NCBI GenBank assembly: GCA_964463165.1
Contig: CAYXBK010000012.1
Coordinates: forward strand, 83,531 to 147,530
Direction: 5' to 3'
DNA length: 64,000 nt
Source: UBA7236 sp964463165
GTDB taxonomy: Bacteria; Bacteroidota; Bacteroidia; Chitinophagales; BACL12
Shown: positions 18,392 to 27,763 of the stretch, piece after piece
Numbering within the stretch: the stretch's first letter is position 1
How the letters are laid out: every line of letters starts with the position of its first letter
Notes under the pieces: model-generated
What the model was told of the DNA's origin: nothing
Database searches by the model: none
What the model saw: the letters and a program-made list of their open reading frames with translations, nothing else
Position numbers and translations under genes: made by a program

Positions 18392-20329
18392 TTATTTATC
18401 GTGCATGATAATGATTTCACGGTTAATTGATCTTCCGTCTTTGAACTGCACCGAAACAAAATAAATTCCTGCCGGAATATCACCCACCGGAATTGCAATT
18501 GCGTTTGAATTATATGTTCCGGTAAAAAACAGTTCACCTGTAATTCCAATGAGTTTTATTTCTGCAGATACCGCTTCCTGCTGATCGAATACAATTTGAA
18601 CCACATGCGAAGCGGGGTTCGGATACACTTCCAGTGTTTCCTTTTTAATTTCATTTTTTGTTGCGGTAATACAATCCAAAGCGGCAAGCAATACTTCATC
18701 TACTCCGTTTCTGAGCCCTTCGATAGTCGGTGTAACAATTGAATCGATCCGGATTCCGATTCTTTGTGTTTGTGAACTGTCGGGATACAACACTTCCAAT
18801 GTGGTGAAATTAGTTACAGTTGAATCCGGTAACCTGATCGTTGAAATATTACCATCTGCTCCTGCAGTTTGACTGCCGATGACTTTATGGTTTTCAAAGG
18901 ATTGTAATTTCATGATCGTGTATTCTGCCTGACTTTGTGTTTGTTCATTGCAGAGCATATAAATTTTACCTGTATATGGTTCAGGGTTTCCGCTTAATCC
19001 GCTAAATTCTTCATACGGATAACTTGACCATGCACCGGGATAAAAAAGATCGGGAATATTCAAAAGGGCAGATTGAAAACTTCCGTCAATAATTCTGTTT
19101 GTTAATGCCCAGGCAGTACTCAAAGGATAATTTCGCAGATCAAAAATAATTGCGGGTGCATCTTCAAATTCATTGAGCATACCGTTTATATGCCCGACGG
19201 TAAGTTTTTCCATATTTACATATCCGTAACCGCAGTCGGTTAAAAAATATTCGTCGTATGCATATGTTGGATATGCATGATCAAATACATCAGTCGCAGT
19301 TGTATTTCGGACAACGGTTGTTGTAAAATTTCCGGTTTCATTTTCTGCATCAATTACCATATTAGAATTTAATGCACCGACCAGCATGCTTAAATAAACA
19401 TCCCTGTAAAATGAAGCATCGTTGCAATATGGTCTGAAAACCCGCAGACTGTCTGTTAATTCATCAATTGTATAGCCGTTAATTGCATGAATTATATCAC
19501 CGGGTTTTAATTCTTCTCCATCCAGCCACGATACGGTAACCACTGCCTGGTCTTCCACTCGTTTGAAAATAAATTTCGGATAGGACAGGCCGCCGAAAAA
19601 CAAATTCGCAAAATCCAAATCAGAAAAAGTAACATGTACATCATTTGTTTTTGCTGTTTGTTTGCGCAATGCTTTCAGCCACGATAATTCATCCGTTGCA
19701 TTGATACATTCATGAATGCCCGTTTCCAGTGAAACGGACCATGGAATATCCATCAGGTTTTTATAAGCGTGAAAATAATTGATGATATTCCAATACCGGA
19801 ATAAAATCAGCAGGCGATATTCTTCAGATGGAAATCCGGCCGATGGGATATCATTATTTTCATTTGTAAAAACAAGCCATCCAATATCTTCCGGATCAGT
19901 ATAATCATTTAATTTAAAATAGCAATTTAATTCGGGCCTGTATCTTGAACGGATCGTATCAAGCGCAGATTTTAATTGTCCGTCGAAAACCGGATCAGCT
20001 GTCCAGAAGAAATCAATATTATGTAACCATTGCGATGCAGGTTCGGCAGGCGGGGTTACCGGAATTTCCATTTCCCCTGCTGCATCCAGCATTGCATTTA
20101 ATTCGGCATTAAATGCGGCATCATCGGGTGCATTTTTAATATTTGCCACGTGGGCAACCAATACACTGTCCCAATTTACGGTGCAATCATTTACATTGCT
20201 GTGAAAATATTTTACATAGCCCCACACCTGACAGGTTTTTGCAAGCATGGTAGTTGAGCTGTAAGTTGCCTGAGCGTGCGATAAGCTATAAAAAAACAGG
20301 CCGGTAAACAGAAGGGTAATTTTGCGCAT
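18392..20329 (-). CDS. S41-family peptidase secreted by the type IX system
   Basis: About 645 residues start at the ATG at 20329; a TTG six bases upstream is in frame but less likely. A signal peptide (MRKITLLFTGLFFYSLSHA) is followed by a helical region, a PDZ-like segment (GDIIHAINGYTIDEL) and the S41 protease core. The core carries YVNMEKLT, IIFDLRNYP and the serine motif NEQTQSQAEYT. The last 80 residues form a T9SS C-terminal sorting domain (EVYPNPASHVVQIVF, ending REIIIMHDK). It is expected to be translocated across the outer membrane and released or anchored at the cell surface. Confidence 0.87.
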   Translation of the reverse strand: MRKITLLFTGLFFYSLSHAQATYSSTTMLAKTCQVWGYVKYFHSNVNDCTVNWDSVLVAHVANIKNAPDDAAFNAELNAMLDAAGEMEIPVTPPAEPASQWLHNIDFFWTADPVFDGQLKSALDTIRSRYRPELNCYFKLNDYTDPEDIGWLVFTNENNDIPSAGFPSEEYRLLILFRYWNIINYFHAYKNLMDIPWSVSLETGIHECINATDELSWLKALRKQTAKTNDVHVTFSDLDFANLFFGGLSYPKFIFKRVEDQAVVTVSWLDGEELKPGDIIHAINGYTIDELTDSLRVFRPYCNDASFYRDVYLSMLVGALNSNMVIDAENETGNFTTTVVRNTTATDVFDHAYPTYAYDEYFLTDCGYGYVNMEKLTVGHINGMLNEFEDAPAIIFDLRNYPLSTAWALTNRIIDGSFQSALLNIPDLFYPGAWSSYPYEEFSGLSGNPEPYTGKIYMLCNEQTQSQAEYTIMKLQSFENHKVIGSQTAGADGNISTIRLPDSTVTNFTTLEVLYPDSSQTQRIGIRIDSIVTPTIEGLRNGVDEVLLAALDCITATKNEIKKETLEVYPNPASHVVQIVFDQQEAVSAEIKLIGITGELFFTGTYNSNAIAIPVGDIPAGIYFVSVQFKDGRSINREIIIMHDK

Positions 20330-20437
20330 GATCAATTGGATATGATGACGAATTTAGAAAAAAAATCAGATAACGGAAAAATGAAAAACTGATTTAATTC
20401 GCTCGCCGGGATTCAAGCGCAATTCAAATAGCAAGGT

Positions 20438-20845
20438 TTATTTCGCCCGCATTTTATTATTCTTTGCATCATGCGTTAATTCCGCCAACCCCAATTCTTC
20501 CATCAAGGGCGGAATATACATGCCGAATCTGCCACGCAATCCTTTTTTTAATCCATACCAGCCTTTTACCGGATTTTTTTCTGAACGGCCCCATGCTTCA
20601 ACGGTTCCTTCTTTTGCCGGTTTTTGTTCATCGGCTACACCAAGTTCCATCCAGTCGCCGTGCTTTTTTAACATCGCATGCAAATCATTCAAACATCTTG
20701 CATCATAATGCAAAATTGTTTTGCCCACCACACAGACTATAATTTCTTTTCCGTCTTTTTCATCTTTATACATTTCGTATTCGGATGTACCCGGAGGTGT
20801 TTTTAATTTCCAGGGGGATTCTTTGGTGCCTTTTTCTTTTGACAT
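20438..20845 (-). CDS. Conserved hypothetical protein (resembles DUF6855-type family)
   Basis: This 135-residue soluble protein has a highly conserved-looking sequence (KTPPGTSEYEMYKDE, TILHYDARCLNDLHAML, GWYGLKKGLRGRFGMYIPP). I recall a widespread family of this appearance with no assigned function. No signal, membrane segment or metal motif is present. It is convergent with nothing and lies downstream of proS on the same strand, separated by a 16-base perfect palindrome. A role cannot be inferred. Confidence 0.75.
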   Translation of the reverse strand: MSKEKGTKESPWKLKTPPGTSEYEMYKDEKDGKEIIVCVVGKTILHYDARCLNDLHAMLKKHGDWMELGVADEQKPAKEGTVEAWGRSEKNPVKGWYGLKKGLRGRFGMYIPPLMEELGLAELTHDAKNNKMRAK

Positions 20846-20867
20846 GGTATTTAATTTTCAATTCGCT

Positions 20868-20883
20868 CCCGATAGCTATCGGG
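20868..20883. repeat. Perfect 16-base palindrome CCCGATAGCTATCGGG
   Basis: This self-complementary 16-mer lies between proS and the downstream conserved hypothetical gene. I recall palindromes of this sequence recurring in intergenic regions of many Bacteroidota genomes. It could be an intergenic repeat, a protein-binding site, or part of a hairpin attenuating transcription after proS. No T-run follows. Confidence 0.7.
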
Positions 20884-20909
20884 ATAACTCAATTCGCAAT
20901 TCGGAATTT

Positions 20910-22385
20910 TTAATAAGCTCTTGCAAACAAAACTCTTTTCTTACTTGGTTTACCCGAATAAACACAAGTACCGTCTTCCTCTTTTGCATCCATCGGAATG
21001 CAGCGGATCGTTGCTTTTGTTTCTTCTTTAATTTTATCTTCTGTTTCGGAAGTGCCGTCCCAGTGCGCAGAAATAAATCCGCCTTTTTCAATTTGCGCTT
21101 TAAAATCTTCCCAACTGTTTATTTCAAATAAATTCGCATCGCGGTAATTCAATGCTTTATCATACATTGATTGCTGAATATTTTCAAGCAAATTTTTAAT
21201 GTATTCACCGAGATTTGAATTTGGAATGGTTGATTTTTCTTTCGTATCTCTTCTCGCAATTTCAACTGTATTATTTTCAACATCACGCATACCCATTGCA
21301 ATCCGGACAGGCACACCTTTTAATTCGTATTCGGCAAATTTCCATCCGGGTTTTGCCGTATCGCTGTCGTCGAATTTTACTGAAATATTATTTGCTTTTA
21401 ATTCTTTTATAATTGCATCCGCTTTTTCGGTGATCGCTTTTAATTGTTCATCATTTCTGTAAATCGGAATAATTACAACATGCAAGGGCGCAAGTCGCGG
21501 TGGAATGATTAATCCGTCGTCATCACTGTGCGCCATGATCAATGCACCCATCATGCGTGTACTTACACCCCAGGACGTTGCCCAGGCGAATTCCTGTTTG
21601 CCTTCACGGTTGAGAAATTTCACATCAAATGCTTTTGCGAAATTCTGACCGAGAAAATGTGAAGTTCCGTTTTGCAATGCTTTGCCATCCTGCATGAGTG
21701 CTTCAACACAATACGTATCTATTGCGCCTGCAAATCTTTCATTTGCTGTTTTTACACCTTTAATTACCGGAACAGCCATATAATTTTCCATGAAATCGGC
21801 ATACACATTCAGCATTTTAATTGTTTCTTCCACAGCTTCTGCTTCCGTTGCATGTGCCGTATGTCCTTCCTGCCAGTGAAATTCAGATGTTCTTAAAAAT
21901 AATCTCGTCCGCATTTCCCAGCGCATCACATTTGCCCATTGATTAATTAAGATCGGCAGATCGCGGTAACTCTGGATCCAGTTTTTATAACAATTCCAGA
22001 TGATGGTTTCACTTGTTGGGCGGATGATTAATTCTTCCTCCAGCTTACTTTCTTTATCTACAATGAGTTTTCCTTTTTTATCCGGATCAGCTTTTAACCG
22101 GTAATGTGTCACTACGGCACATTCTTTGGCAAACCCTTCTGCATGTCCTTCTTCCTGTTCGAGAAAACTTTTTGGTATCAGCAACGGAAAACTTGCGTTT
22201 ACGTGTCCTGTATCCTTGAACATTTTGTCCAGTATACTTTTCATATTCTCCCAAATCGCCCATCCATGCGGTTTGATCACCATGCATCCCCGCACCGCCG
22301 AATATTCCGCAAGGCCGCTCTGTATCACCAGATCGTTATACCATTGTGAATAGTCTATATCTCTTTTTGTTATCTTCTCAGCCAT
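20910..22385 (-). CDS. proS: Proline--tRNA ligase (eukaryote/archaeal-like type)
   Basis: This 491-residue class II synthetase charges tRNA-Pro with proline. It lacks the long editing insertion of the E. coli-type enzyme and has the extra C-terminal zinc-like domain typical of the archaeal/eukaryotic (ProS type 3) form. Recognisable blocks are class II motif 1 near GWAIWENMKSILD, motif 2 (RWEMRTRLFLRTSEFHWQEGH), the proline-site TSWGVSTRMMGALIMAHSDD containing motif 3 residues, and a C-terminal segment ending LFARAY. The C-terminal region includes IRCIPMD and GTCVYSGKPS. The short form is usual in Bacteroidota. Confidence 0.94.
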   Translation of the reverse strand: MAEKITKRDIDYSQWYNDLVIQSGLAEYSAVRGCMVIKPHGWAIWENMKSILDKMFKDTGHVNASFPLLIPKSFLEQEEGHAEGFAKECAVVTHYRLKADPDKKGKLIVDKESKLEEELIIRPTSETIIWNCYKNWIQSYRDLPILINQWANVMRWEMRTRLFLRTSEFHWQEGHTAHATEAEAVEETIKMLNVYADFMENYMAVPVIKGVKTANERFAGAIDTYCVEALMQDGKALQNGTSHFLGQNFAKAFDVKFLNREGKQEFAWATSWGVSTRMMGALIMAHSDDDGLIIPPRLAPLHVVIIPIYRNDEQLKAITEKADAIIKELKANNISVKFDDSDTAKPGWKFAEYELKGVPVRIAMGMRDVENNTVEIARRDTKEKSTIPNSNLGEYIKNLLENIQQSMYDKALNYRDANLFEINSWEDFKAQIEKGGFISAHWDGTSETEDKIKEETKATIRCIPMDAKEEDGTCVYSGKPSKKRVLFARAY

Positions 22386-22482
22386 AAGTTATTTTTGGTA
22401 TGATTTTGGAATTTTATGTAAAGCGCAAAAATAATAATTGCGCTGTCAGCAAACAGAATCAATCATCTTTAAAGAACAGATT

Positions 22483-24042
22483 ATGAAAATAGGATACTTA
22501 GCAATGTTAGCAGCACTCGGGCTCTTCTCAGCCTCATGTGCAACGCAATCAGCTTCGACAAGGACAACAGATGATATCTACTATTCATCAGGTGATGCGC
22601 AAGCCAGCACCACAACCGAAACCATAACCACAACCACACCATCTTCAACTGATTATTCAACTTATCCGGGTAATTCGGATAATTATGAATATGCAAAGGA
22701 ACCTGAAACAACCGACGGTTACAGAATGAGCGGTGCCGATCTGGGTTCAGAATCCTATACAGATGATGAAGGAAATACCTACATCACAAATAATTATTAC
22801 GAAGACGATTACGGATACGACGATTATTATTACACATCAAGTATTTACCGTTTCTACGCACCTTATTACGGATTCAGTTATTATTCTCATTGTTATTCTC
22901 CATACTATTATTCACCATATTACGATCCATGGGGCTGGAATGTCGGAATTACTTTCGGCTGGGGACATGGATGTTATCCTTATGGATATTATGATCCATG
23001 GTATGGCTATGGTTATTACCCATATGGCTATTATCCTTATTATGGATATGGCTACGGATATGGATACGGCTACGGTTATGGATATAACAGTTACTGGAAC
23101 GGATATCACGACGGATACTACGACGGTTATTACGGTTCCGGATATGGTTATGGCAACGACTACTACGGCTACAACGACGGAAATTATTATTACGGACCAA
23201 ATACAGGAACCGGTTCAAATACAAACACAGGCGATGCATCATCTGTAATGCTTACAGATGTATATGATAAATCAACCAATATCGAACAACCGCATATGGT
23301 TGCTGATAAAAGTAAACTCGGACTCAGCAAAGACGAAGTGAATATTGCCGCTGCGGGATCAGATTTAAATACAGTTGTTTCTCCGGAGTCAGTTACAGTG
23401 AAAGGCGGATTAAATGATTTAAGTGCCGGTGCTCCGATTGCACTCGAGGGTTCAGTTGTTACGCCTGTAAATGAAGTAAGTGCGATGGCAAATGCTGCAA
23501 GTGAAACAAAAGTGAATAATGATGTGCGGGTGATCAAATATTATAAGCCAGAAGCAACAGCACCGGTTTCAAATACAAACACAGTTGCAAGCGAAATACC
23601 TGCTAAATCAGGAAGTGTGATGCAACAATCGGGTATGCAGGTGCAGGCAGATGTAAGATCTCAGGATATCAACATAAACAGGCCTTCAAAAGATGTTTAC
23701 GACCAGCCACAGATAAATGCTGGTCAAACAAAAGGACAGGCACAACAGCAAGGTTCGCAATACAGTCGGCCGCAATATGAAGCACCGAAGGTAACGCAAC
23801 CTTCTAAAACATATAATACATACGAACAACCTTCACGCCCTTCGAATAACAACACCTACGAAAAACCAAAATCAACTTCAAGTTCTTCGAGCTCTTCGAG
23901 CAAGAGCACATGGAACAGCGGAAGCTCTTCAAAAAGCAACAGCAGTTGGTCGGGAAGTTCGTCGTCAGGTAGTCGTTCATCCGGATCTAATTCGGGTGGA
24001 AGTGGAAGCAGCACAACGCATAAAAGAGGCGGCGGAAAATAA
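22483..24042 (+). CDS. Tyr/Gly-rich low-complexity surface lipoprotein
   Basis: About 519 residues are predicted from the ATG at 22483. A lipoprotein signal peptide (MKIGYLAMLAALGLFSASC) ends in a lipobox with the acylated cysteine. After a Thr/Ser/Asp-rich linker comes a Tyr-Gly-Pro-rich tract (about residues 105-245) with short YGYG and DGYYDGYY motifs. A region with KSKLGLSKDEVNIAAAG follows, then a Gln-rich stretch and a Ser-rich tail ending in HKRGGGK. No enzymatic fold is seen. Such compositions suggest an extended, adhesive or structural exported protein. The following outer-membrane protein gene lies 30 bases away, so the two are likely co-transcribed. Confidence 0.75.
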   Translation: MKIGYLAMLAALGLFSASCATQSASTRTTDDIYYSSGDAQASTTTETITTTTPSSTDYSTYPGNSDNYEYAKEPETTDGYRMSGADLGSESYTDDEGNTYITNNYYEDDYGYDDYYYTSSIYRFYAPYYGFSYYSHCYSPYYYSPYYDPWGWNVGITFGWGHGCYPYGYYDPWYGYGYYPYGYYPYYGYGYGYGYGYGYGYNSYWNGYHDGYYDGYYGSGYGYGNDYYGYNDGNYYYGPNTGTGSNTNTGDASSVMLTDVYDKSTNIEQPHMVADKSKLGLSKDEVNIAAAGSDLNTVVSPESVTVKGGLNDLSAGAPIALEGSVVTPVNEVSAMANAASETKVNNDVRVIKYYKPEATAPVSNTNTVASEIPAKSGSVMQQSGMQVQADVRSQDININRPSKDVYDQPQINAGQTKGQAQQQGSQYSRPQYEAPKVTQPSKTYNTYEQPSRPSNNNTYEKPKSTSSSSSSSSKSTWNSGSSSKSNSSWSGSSSSGSRSSGSNSGGSGSSTTHKRGGGK

Positions 24043-24072
24043 TTGAACAAATTCAGTTTAAATCAAACAGCC

Positions 24073-25581
24073 ATGATGAAGATATTTTTTACAATGGTTT
24101 TAGCTACTGCTTTGTCTCTGAGTGTAAGAGCACAAAATGATGTAGACGCTCTCCGTTATTCGATGCTCGATTACGGCGGCACAGCAAGATCGCTTGGATC
24201 CGGAAATGCATACGGTGCTGTGGGCGGAGATTTCAGTTCGCTCAGTATGAACCCGGCAGGCCTTGGAATTTACAGATCAGGAGAATTTGTTTTCACGCCC
24301 GGATTATTGAGCATAGATGCAAAAAGTAATTATTACGGTCAATCGGCAACAGATAATAAATACAATTTTAATATTTCAAATCTCGGGCTTGTATTCGCAA
24401 AAGTAAATCCGGGAAAAGAAAATGCAACAGACAGCTGGGTAGGTGGAGGATTTGCAATCGGATATAACAGACTCGCAAATTATAACAGCGTAACTTATTA
24501 TTCCGGTTACAACGACCGTTCATCACTTTTAAATACCTATGTCGATTTTTTGAATTCCGGTAATTATGGTCCCTCTGAAGTTTCAGACAGTGATCCTTTC
24601 GGCGCCGGTCTTGCGTATGAAACATATCTGATCAATCCAACGCCATTTGATTCTACGGAATATTATGCGGAAATTTTTGACGGAAGAGTGCAACAAACAA
24701 AATCAATTGTTACTGAAGGCGGTTATGATGAATTTGTTATTTCTTTCGCAGGTAATTTTGCAAATAAATTATACATCGGCGGCACAATCGGAATTCCAAA
24801 TATTCATTATCAGAGCCAGTCGATTTATACTGAAACTGATATAAATGATGAACATGCGAATTTCAGTTCTTTCACATTGAATGATATTACTGAAACTTCC
24901 GGTATCGGTATCAACGGAAAATTCGGATTGATCTATCGTGTAAATGATTATCTGCGATTCGGAGCAGCGGTGCATACACCTTCGCTTATTGCAATGAATG
25001 ATAATTATTATTCTTCCATGAGCAGCCAGCTCGATACATCTGGTAACTATTCCTTTGACTCGCCATATGGTGAATACAGCTATCAGCTGATAACCCCGTG
25101 GAGAGTGATCGGAAGTGCTGCTCTTACTTTTAAAAATATCGGAATGCTGAGCGCTGATTATGAATTTGTTGATTACAGCGAAGCAAGCTTTAATTTCAAC
25201 AGAAGTCTTGACGCCGGAGATTTTTCTTATGAAAATACCGTCAATAATACAATTGATGAAAAATACGGCGCTGTTTCAATTATCCGTTTGGGCGGAGAAT
25301 TAATGTATGATGTTTTCAGATTCCGTGGTGGTTATGTGATGAGTGGTTCACCATTTAATGAAGGCATTGCTGCCGACAACGCTGATCTTGCAAAAAATAC
25401 AATTACTGCCGGTATCGGAATAAAAGAGAAATCCTATTTCATCGATTTTGGTTACGCAAGAAGTACAGTAAAAGAATACGACATTCAATATGTGTATGAT
25501 GATGGCGCCGGTGTAAATCAGGGCGCTACCATCGATAAAACACTAAATAACTTTCTGTTAAGTTTTGGTTTTAGGTTTTAA
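24073..25581 (+). CDS. Outer-membrane beta-barrel protein, FadL/OmpP1-like
   Basis: About 502 residues start at ATG 24073, where the signal peptide begins (MMKIFFTMVLATALSLSVRAQ); an upstream TTG frame is not needed. The mature protein is strand-rich with many aromatic girdle residues and ends in a terminal phenylalanine (LLSFGFRF), as outer-membrane barrels do. The N-terminal region GGTARSLGSGNAYGAVGGDFSSLSMNPAGLG matches the start of FadL/TodX-type and PorV-like barrels (positions about 35-65). A transport role for hydrophobic compounds is inferred from the family. It forms a pair with the Tyr-rich lipoprotein gene and is closed by a strong terminator. Confidence 0.82.
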   Translation: MMKIFFTMVLATALSLSVRAQNDVDALRYSMLDYGGTARSLGSGNAYGAVGGDFSSLSMNPAGLGIYRSGEFVFTPGLLSIDAKSNYYGQSATDNKYNFNISNLGLVFAKVNPGKENATDSWVGGGFAIGYNRLANYNSVTYYSGYNDRSSLLNTYVDFLNSGNYGPSEVSDSDPFGAGLAYETYLINPTPFDSTEYYAEIFDGRVQQTKSIVTEGGYDEFVISFAGNFANKLYIGGTIGIPNIHYQSQSIYTETDINDEHANFSSFTLNDITETSGIGINGKFGLIYRVNDYLRFGAAVHTPSLIAMNDNYYSSMSSQLDTSGNYSFDSPYGEYSYQLITPWRVIGSAALTFKNIGMLSADYEFVDYSEASFNFNRSLDAGDFSYENTVNNTIDEKYGAVSIIRLGGELMYDVFRFRGGYVMSGSPFNEGIAADNADLAKNTITAGIGIKEKSYFIDFGYARSTVKEYDIQYVYDDGAGVNQGATIDKTLNNFLLSFGFRF

Positions 25582-25598
25582 TGATTGTCAGTGAAGCT

Positions 25599-25632
25599 AA
25601 CCCTCCTGGTGGTTCGGGAGGGTTTTTTTTTG
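25599..25632 (+). terminator. Rho-independent terminator
   Basis: An eight-base-pair stem, AACCCTCC with GGAGGGTT, encloses a ten-base loop and is followed by a run of nine to ten T. It lies 17 bases after the stop of the outer-membrane protein gene. Confidence 0.9.
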
Positions 25633-25665
25633 TGAGCTCGTCGAACAATGGTGAGCTTGTCGAAC
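25632..25665. repeat. Direct repeat GTGAGCTYGTCGAAC
   Basis: Two 15-base copies (GTGAGCTCGTCGAAC and GTGAGCTTGTCGAAC) are spaced 19 bases start to start, just after the terminator and 35 bases before the UbiD gene. Similar GTCGAAC-type intergenic repeats are familiar from many bacterial genomes. The role is unknown. Confidence 0.6.
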
Positions 25666-25700
25666 CATAAACCTTCTTTCCATAACTTTGTTCTTCTAAC

Positions 25701-27584
25701 ATGTCGTATAAAAATCTGCAGGAATTTATTGATGTGCTCGACAAATCGGGCGAATTGGTGCGTGTAAAAGAACTTGTAAACCCTGAACTTGAGATAACGG
25801 AAATCGCCGACAGGTATATCAAACAAAATAAACCGGCATTATTATTTGAAAATACAGGAACTGATTTTCCGCTTTTAATAAATGCATTGGGAAGTGAAAA
25901 AAGAATGTGCCTTGCTTTAGGCGTGCATGATCTGGATGATATTGCAAAAGATATTGAAGCGTTATTTAAAAAATTATCTTCCCCTAAAAACGGGATCATG
26001 GAAAAGATCATGATGCTTCCCGAACTTGGAAAAATTGCATCATGGATGCCTAAAACAAAAAAGGGAAAAGGTGCCTGCCAGGAAATCATTATTTCTGATC
26101 CCGACATAACAAAATTACCAGTGATGAAATGCTGGCCCGAAGACGGCGGCCGTTTTATCACATTGCCGGTAATTCACACATTGGATCCGGAAACAAATAT
26201 CCGCAATGTCGGTATGTACCGGATGCAGGTTTTCGGGCCGAAATTAACGGGCATGCACTGGCATAAACATAAAGTGAGTGCAGGGCATTTTAATAAATAC
26301 AAAAAATTAAATATGCGCATGCCGGTTTCAGTTGCATTGGGTGGAGATCCGGTTTATACGTATGCTGCAACAGCTCCCTTACCGCCGAATGTGGATGAAT
26401 ATTTACTGGCTGGATTTATACGAAAGAAAAAAGTAGAATTGGTAAAATGCATCACGAATGATTTATATGTTCCGGAAGATGCAGATTTTATCATTGAAGG
26501 ATATGTTGACCCAAACGATGAATTAATTTTTGAAGGTCCGTTTGGCGATCATACCGGTTATTATTCTCTCGCAGATTATTATCCGAAATTTCATATCACC
26601 TGTATCACGCATAAAAAAAATGCAGTGTATCCATCAACGATCGTTGGTATTCCGCCGCAGGAAGATGCCTGGATCGGTAAAGCGACGGAACGTATTTTTA
26701 TTTCTCCGATCAAAATGACAATTCTTCCTGAAATTGAGGATATGAATATGCCGATGGAAGGTGTATTTCATAATCTCACCATTGTAAAAATTAAAAAGGA
26801 ATTTGCAGGCCATGCGCAGAAAGTAATGAATGCGATGTGGGGCGCCGGGCAGATGATGTTCAATAAGATCCTGGTAATTGCAGATGAAAATGTAAATATT
26901 CATGATCATCTGATGCTTGCAAAATATTTATCCGAACATGTGGATCCGTCAAGGGATATTTATTTCAGTTCGGGACCGATGGATGTGCTCGACCATAGTT
27001 GCAGCAAATTTGCATTCGGCGGTAAAATGTGCATCGATGCAACAAAAAAAACAGAAGAAGAATTAACCGGTCAGAAATTCATATCTGCACAGGAAATTAA
27101 AATCGATGAAGCGGTATTGCAAAATGAATTTTATGAGATCCGCGGCATCAATCAGCAGTTATTGACAAAGAATATTTCAATAATTGCAATTGCAGTAGAA
27201 AAAAATCATATCGGACATATCAAAGAGCTGCATGAGCAGCTTGTGAAATTAAATGGTTTGAAAGATGTGAAATTTATCATTTATGTCGATCATACCGTTG
27301 AAGTAAATGATTTCGGAGTTGTTACCTGGAATTTTGCAAATAATATTGATGCTCGGCGTGATGTTTTTATATCATCTGATGTATGCGGCATCGACGGTAC
27401 CCGCAAATCAAAACGCCTTGATAATTTCGACCGCCCCTGGCCGAATGTGATCGTAATGGATGATACAACGATTTCGGCTATTGATCAGAAATGGACAAGT
27501 CTTGGCCTTGGAGAATTTATTCCTTCCCCATCTCATAAATACAAAAGACAGGTGCCGAACAAGGGTGCTGTTGTGGAGGAATAA
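25701..27584 (+). CDS. UbiD family decarboxylase (menaquinone-type)
   Basis: This 627-residue UbiD-fold enzyme is expected to decarboxylate an aromatic or unsaturated acid using prenylated FMN made by a UbiX partner, which is not in this window. UbiD features include GMYRMQVFGPKLTGMHWHKH in the cofactor/metal region, EFYEIRGINQQ, and the stretch FEGPFGDHTGYYS that contains the conserved acidic and glycine residues. The length fits the Bacteroidota group annotated as menaquinone biosynthesis decarboxylase rather than the roughly 490-residue E. coli UbiD. The start ATG follows two short direct repeats. The exact substrate is inferred from length only. Confidence 0.87.
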   Translation: MSYKNLQEFIDVLDKSGELVRVKELVNPELEITEIADRYIKQNKPALLFENTGTDFPLLINALGSEKRMCLALGVHDLDDIAKDIEALFKKLSSPKNGIMEKIMMLPELGKIASWMPKTKKGKGACQEIIISDPDITKLPVMKCWPEDGGRFITLPVIHTLDPETNIRNVGMYRMQVFGPKLTGMHWHKHKVSAGHFNKYKKLNMRMPVSVALGGDPVYTYAATAPLPPNVDEYLLAGFIRKKKVELVKCITNDLYVPEDADFIIEGYVDPNDELIFEGPFGDHTGYYSLADYYPKFHITCITHKKNAVYPSTIVGIPPQEDAWIGKATERIFISPIKMTILPEIEDMNMPMEGVFHNLTIVKIKKEFAGHAQKVMNAMWGAGQMMFNKILVIADENVNIHDHLMLAKYLSEHVDPSRDIYFSSGPMDVLDHSCSKFAFGGKMCIDATKKTEEELTGQKFISAQEIKIDEAVLQNEFYEIRGINQQLLTKNISIIAIAVEKNHIGHIKELHEQLVKLNGLKDVKFIIYVDHTVEVNDFGVVTWNFANNIDARRDVFISSDVCGIDGTRKSKRLDNFDRPWPNVIVMDDTTISAIDQKWTSLGLGEFIPSPSHKYKRQVPNKGAVVEE

Positions 27585-27763
27585 TTCGCTTGCTATAGAT
27601 ATCCTTCCGATCTTGTATGTTCCATTTAATCTTCCAGCAAATCTTATCGATTGTTATGAAGGGTAACCGCTGTGATATTTTCATTAATTTCATGCAGCAT
27701 TTTGCAAAATACATAAATCGTGTTGCGGTAAAAGTTAGTAATTTTATCTAAACAATTTTGAAG

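Noticed and set aside
22733..23248. Repetitive Ile/Thr/Met-rich protein in the +2 frame of the Tyr-rich lipoprotein gene
   Set aside because: The repeat composition of the real gene creates long open frames on both strands. No independent start signal or plausible protein is seen.
25571..26161. 196-residue minus-strand protein
   Set aside because: It lies antisense inside the UbiD gene, whose protein motifs are clear, so it is a frame shadow.
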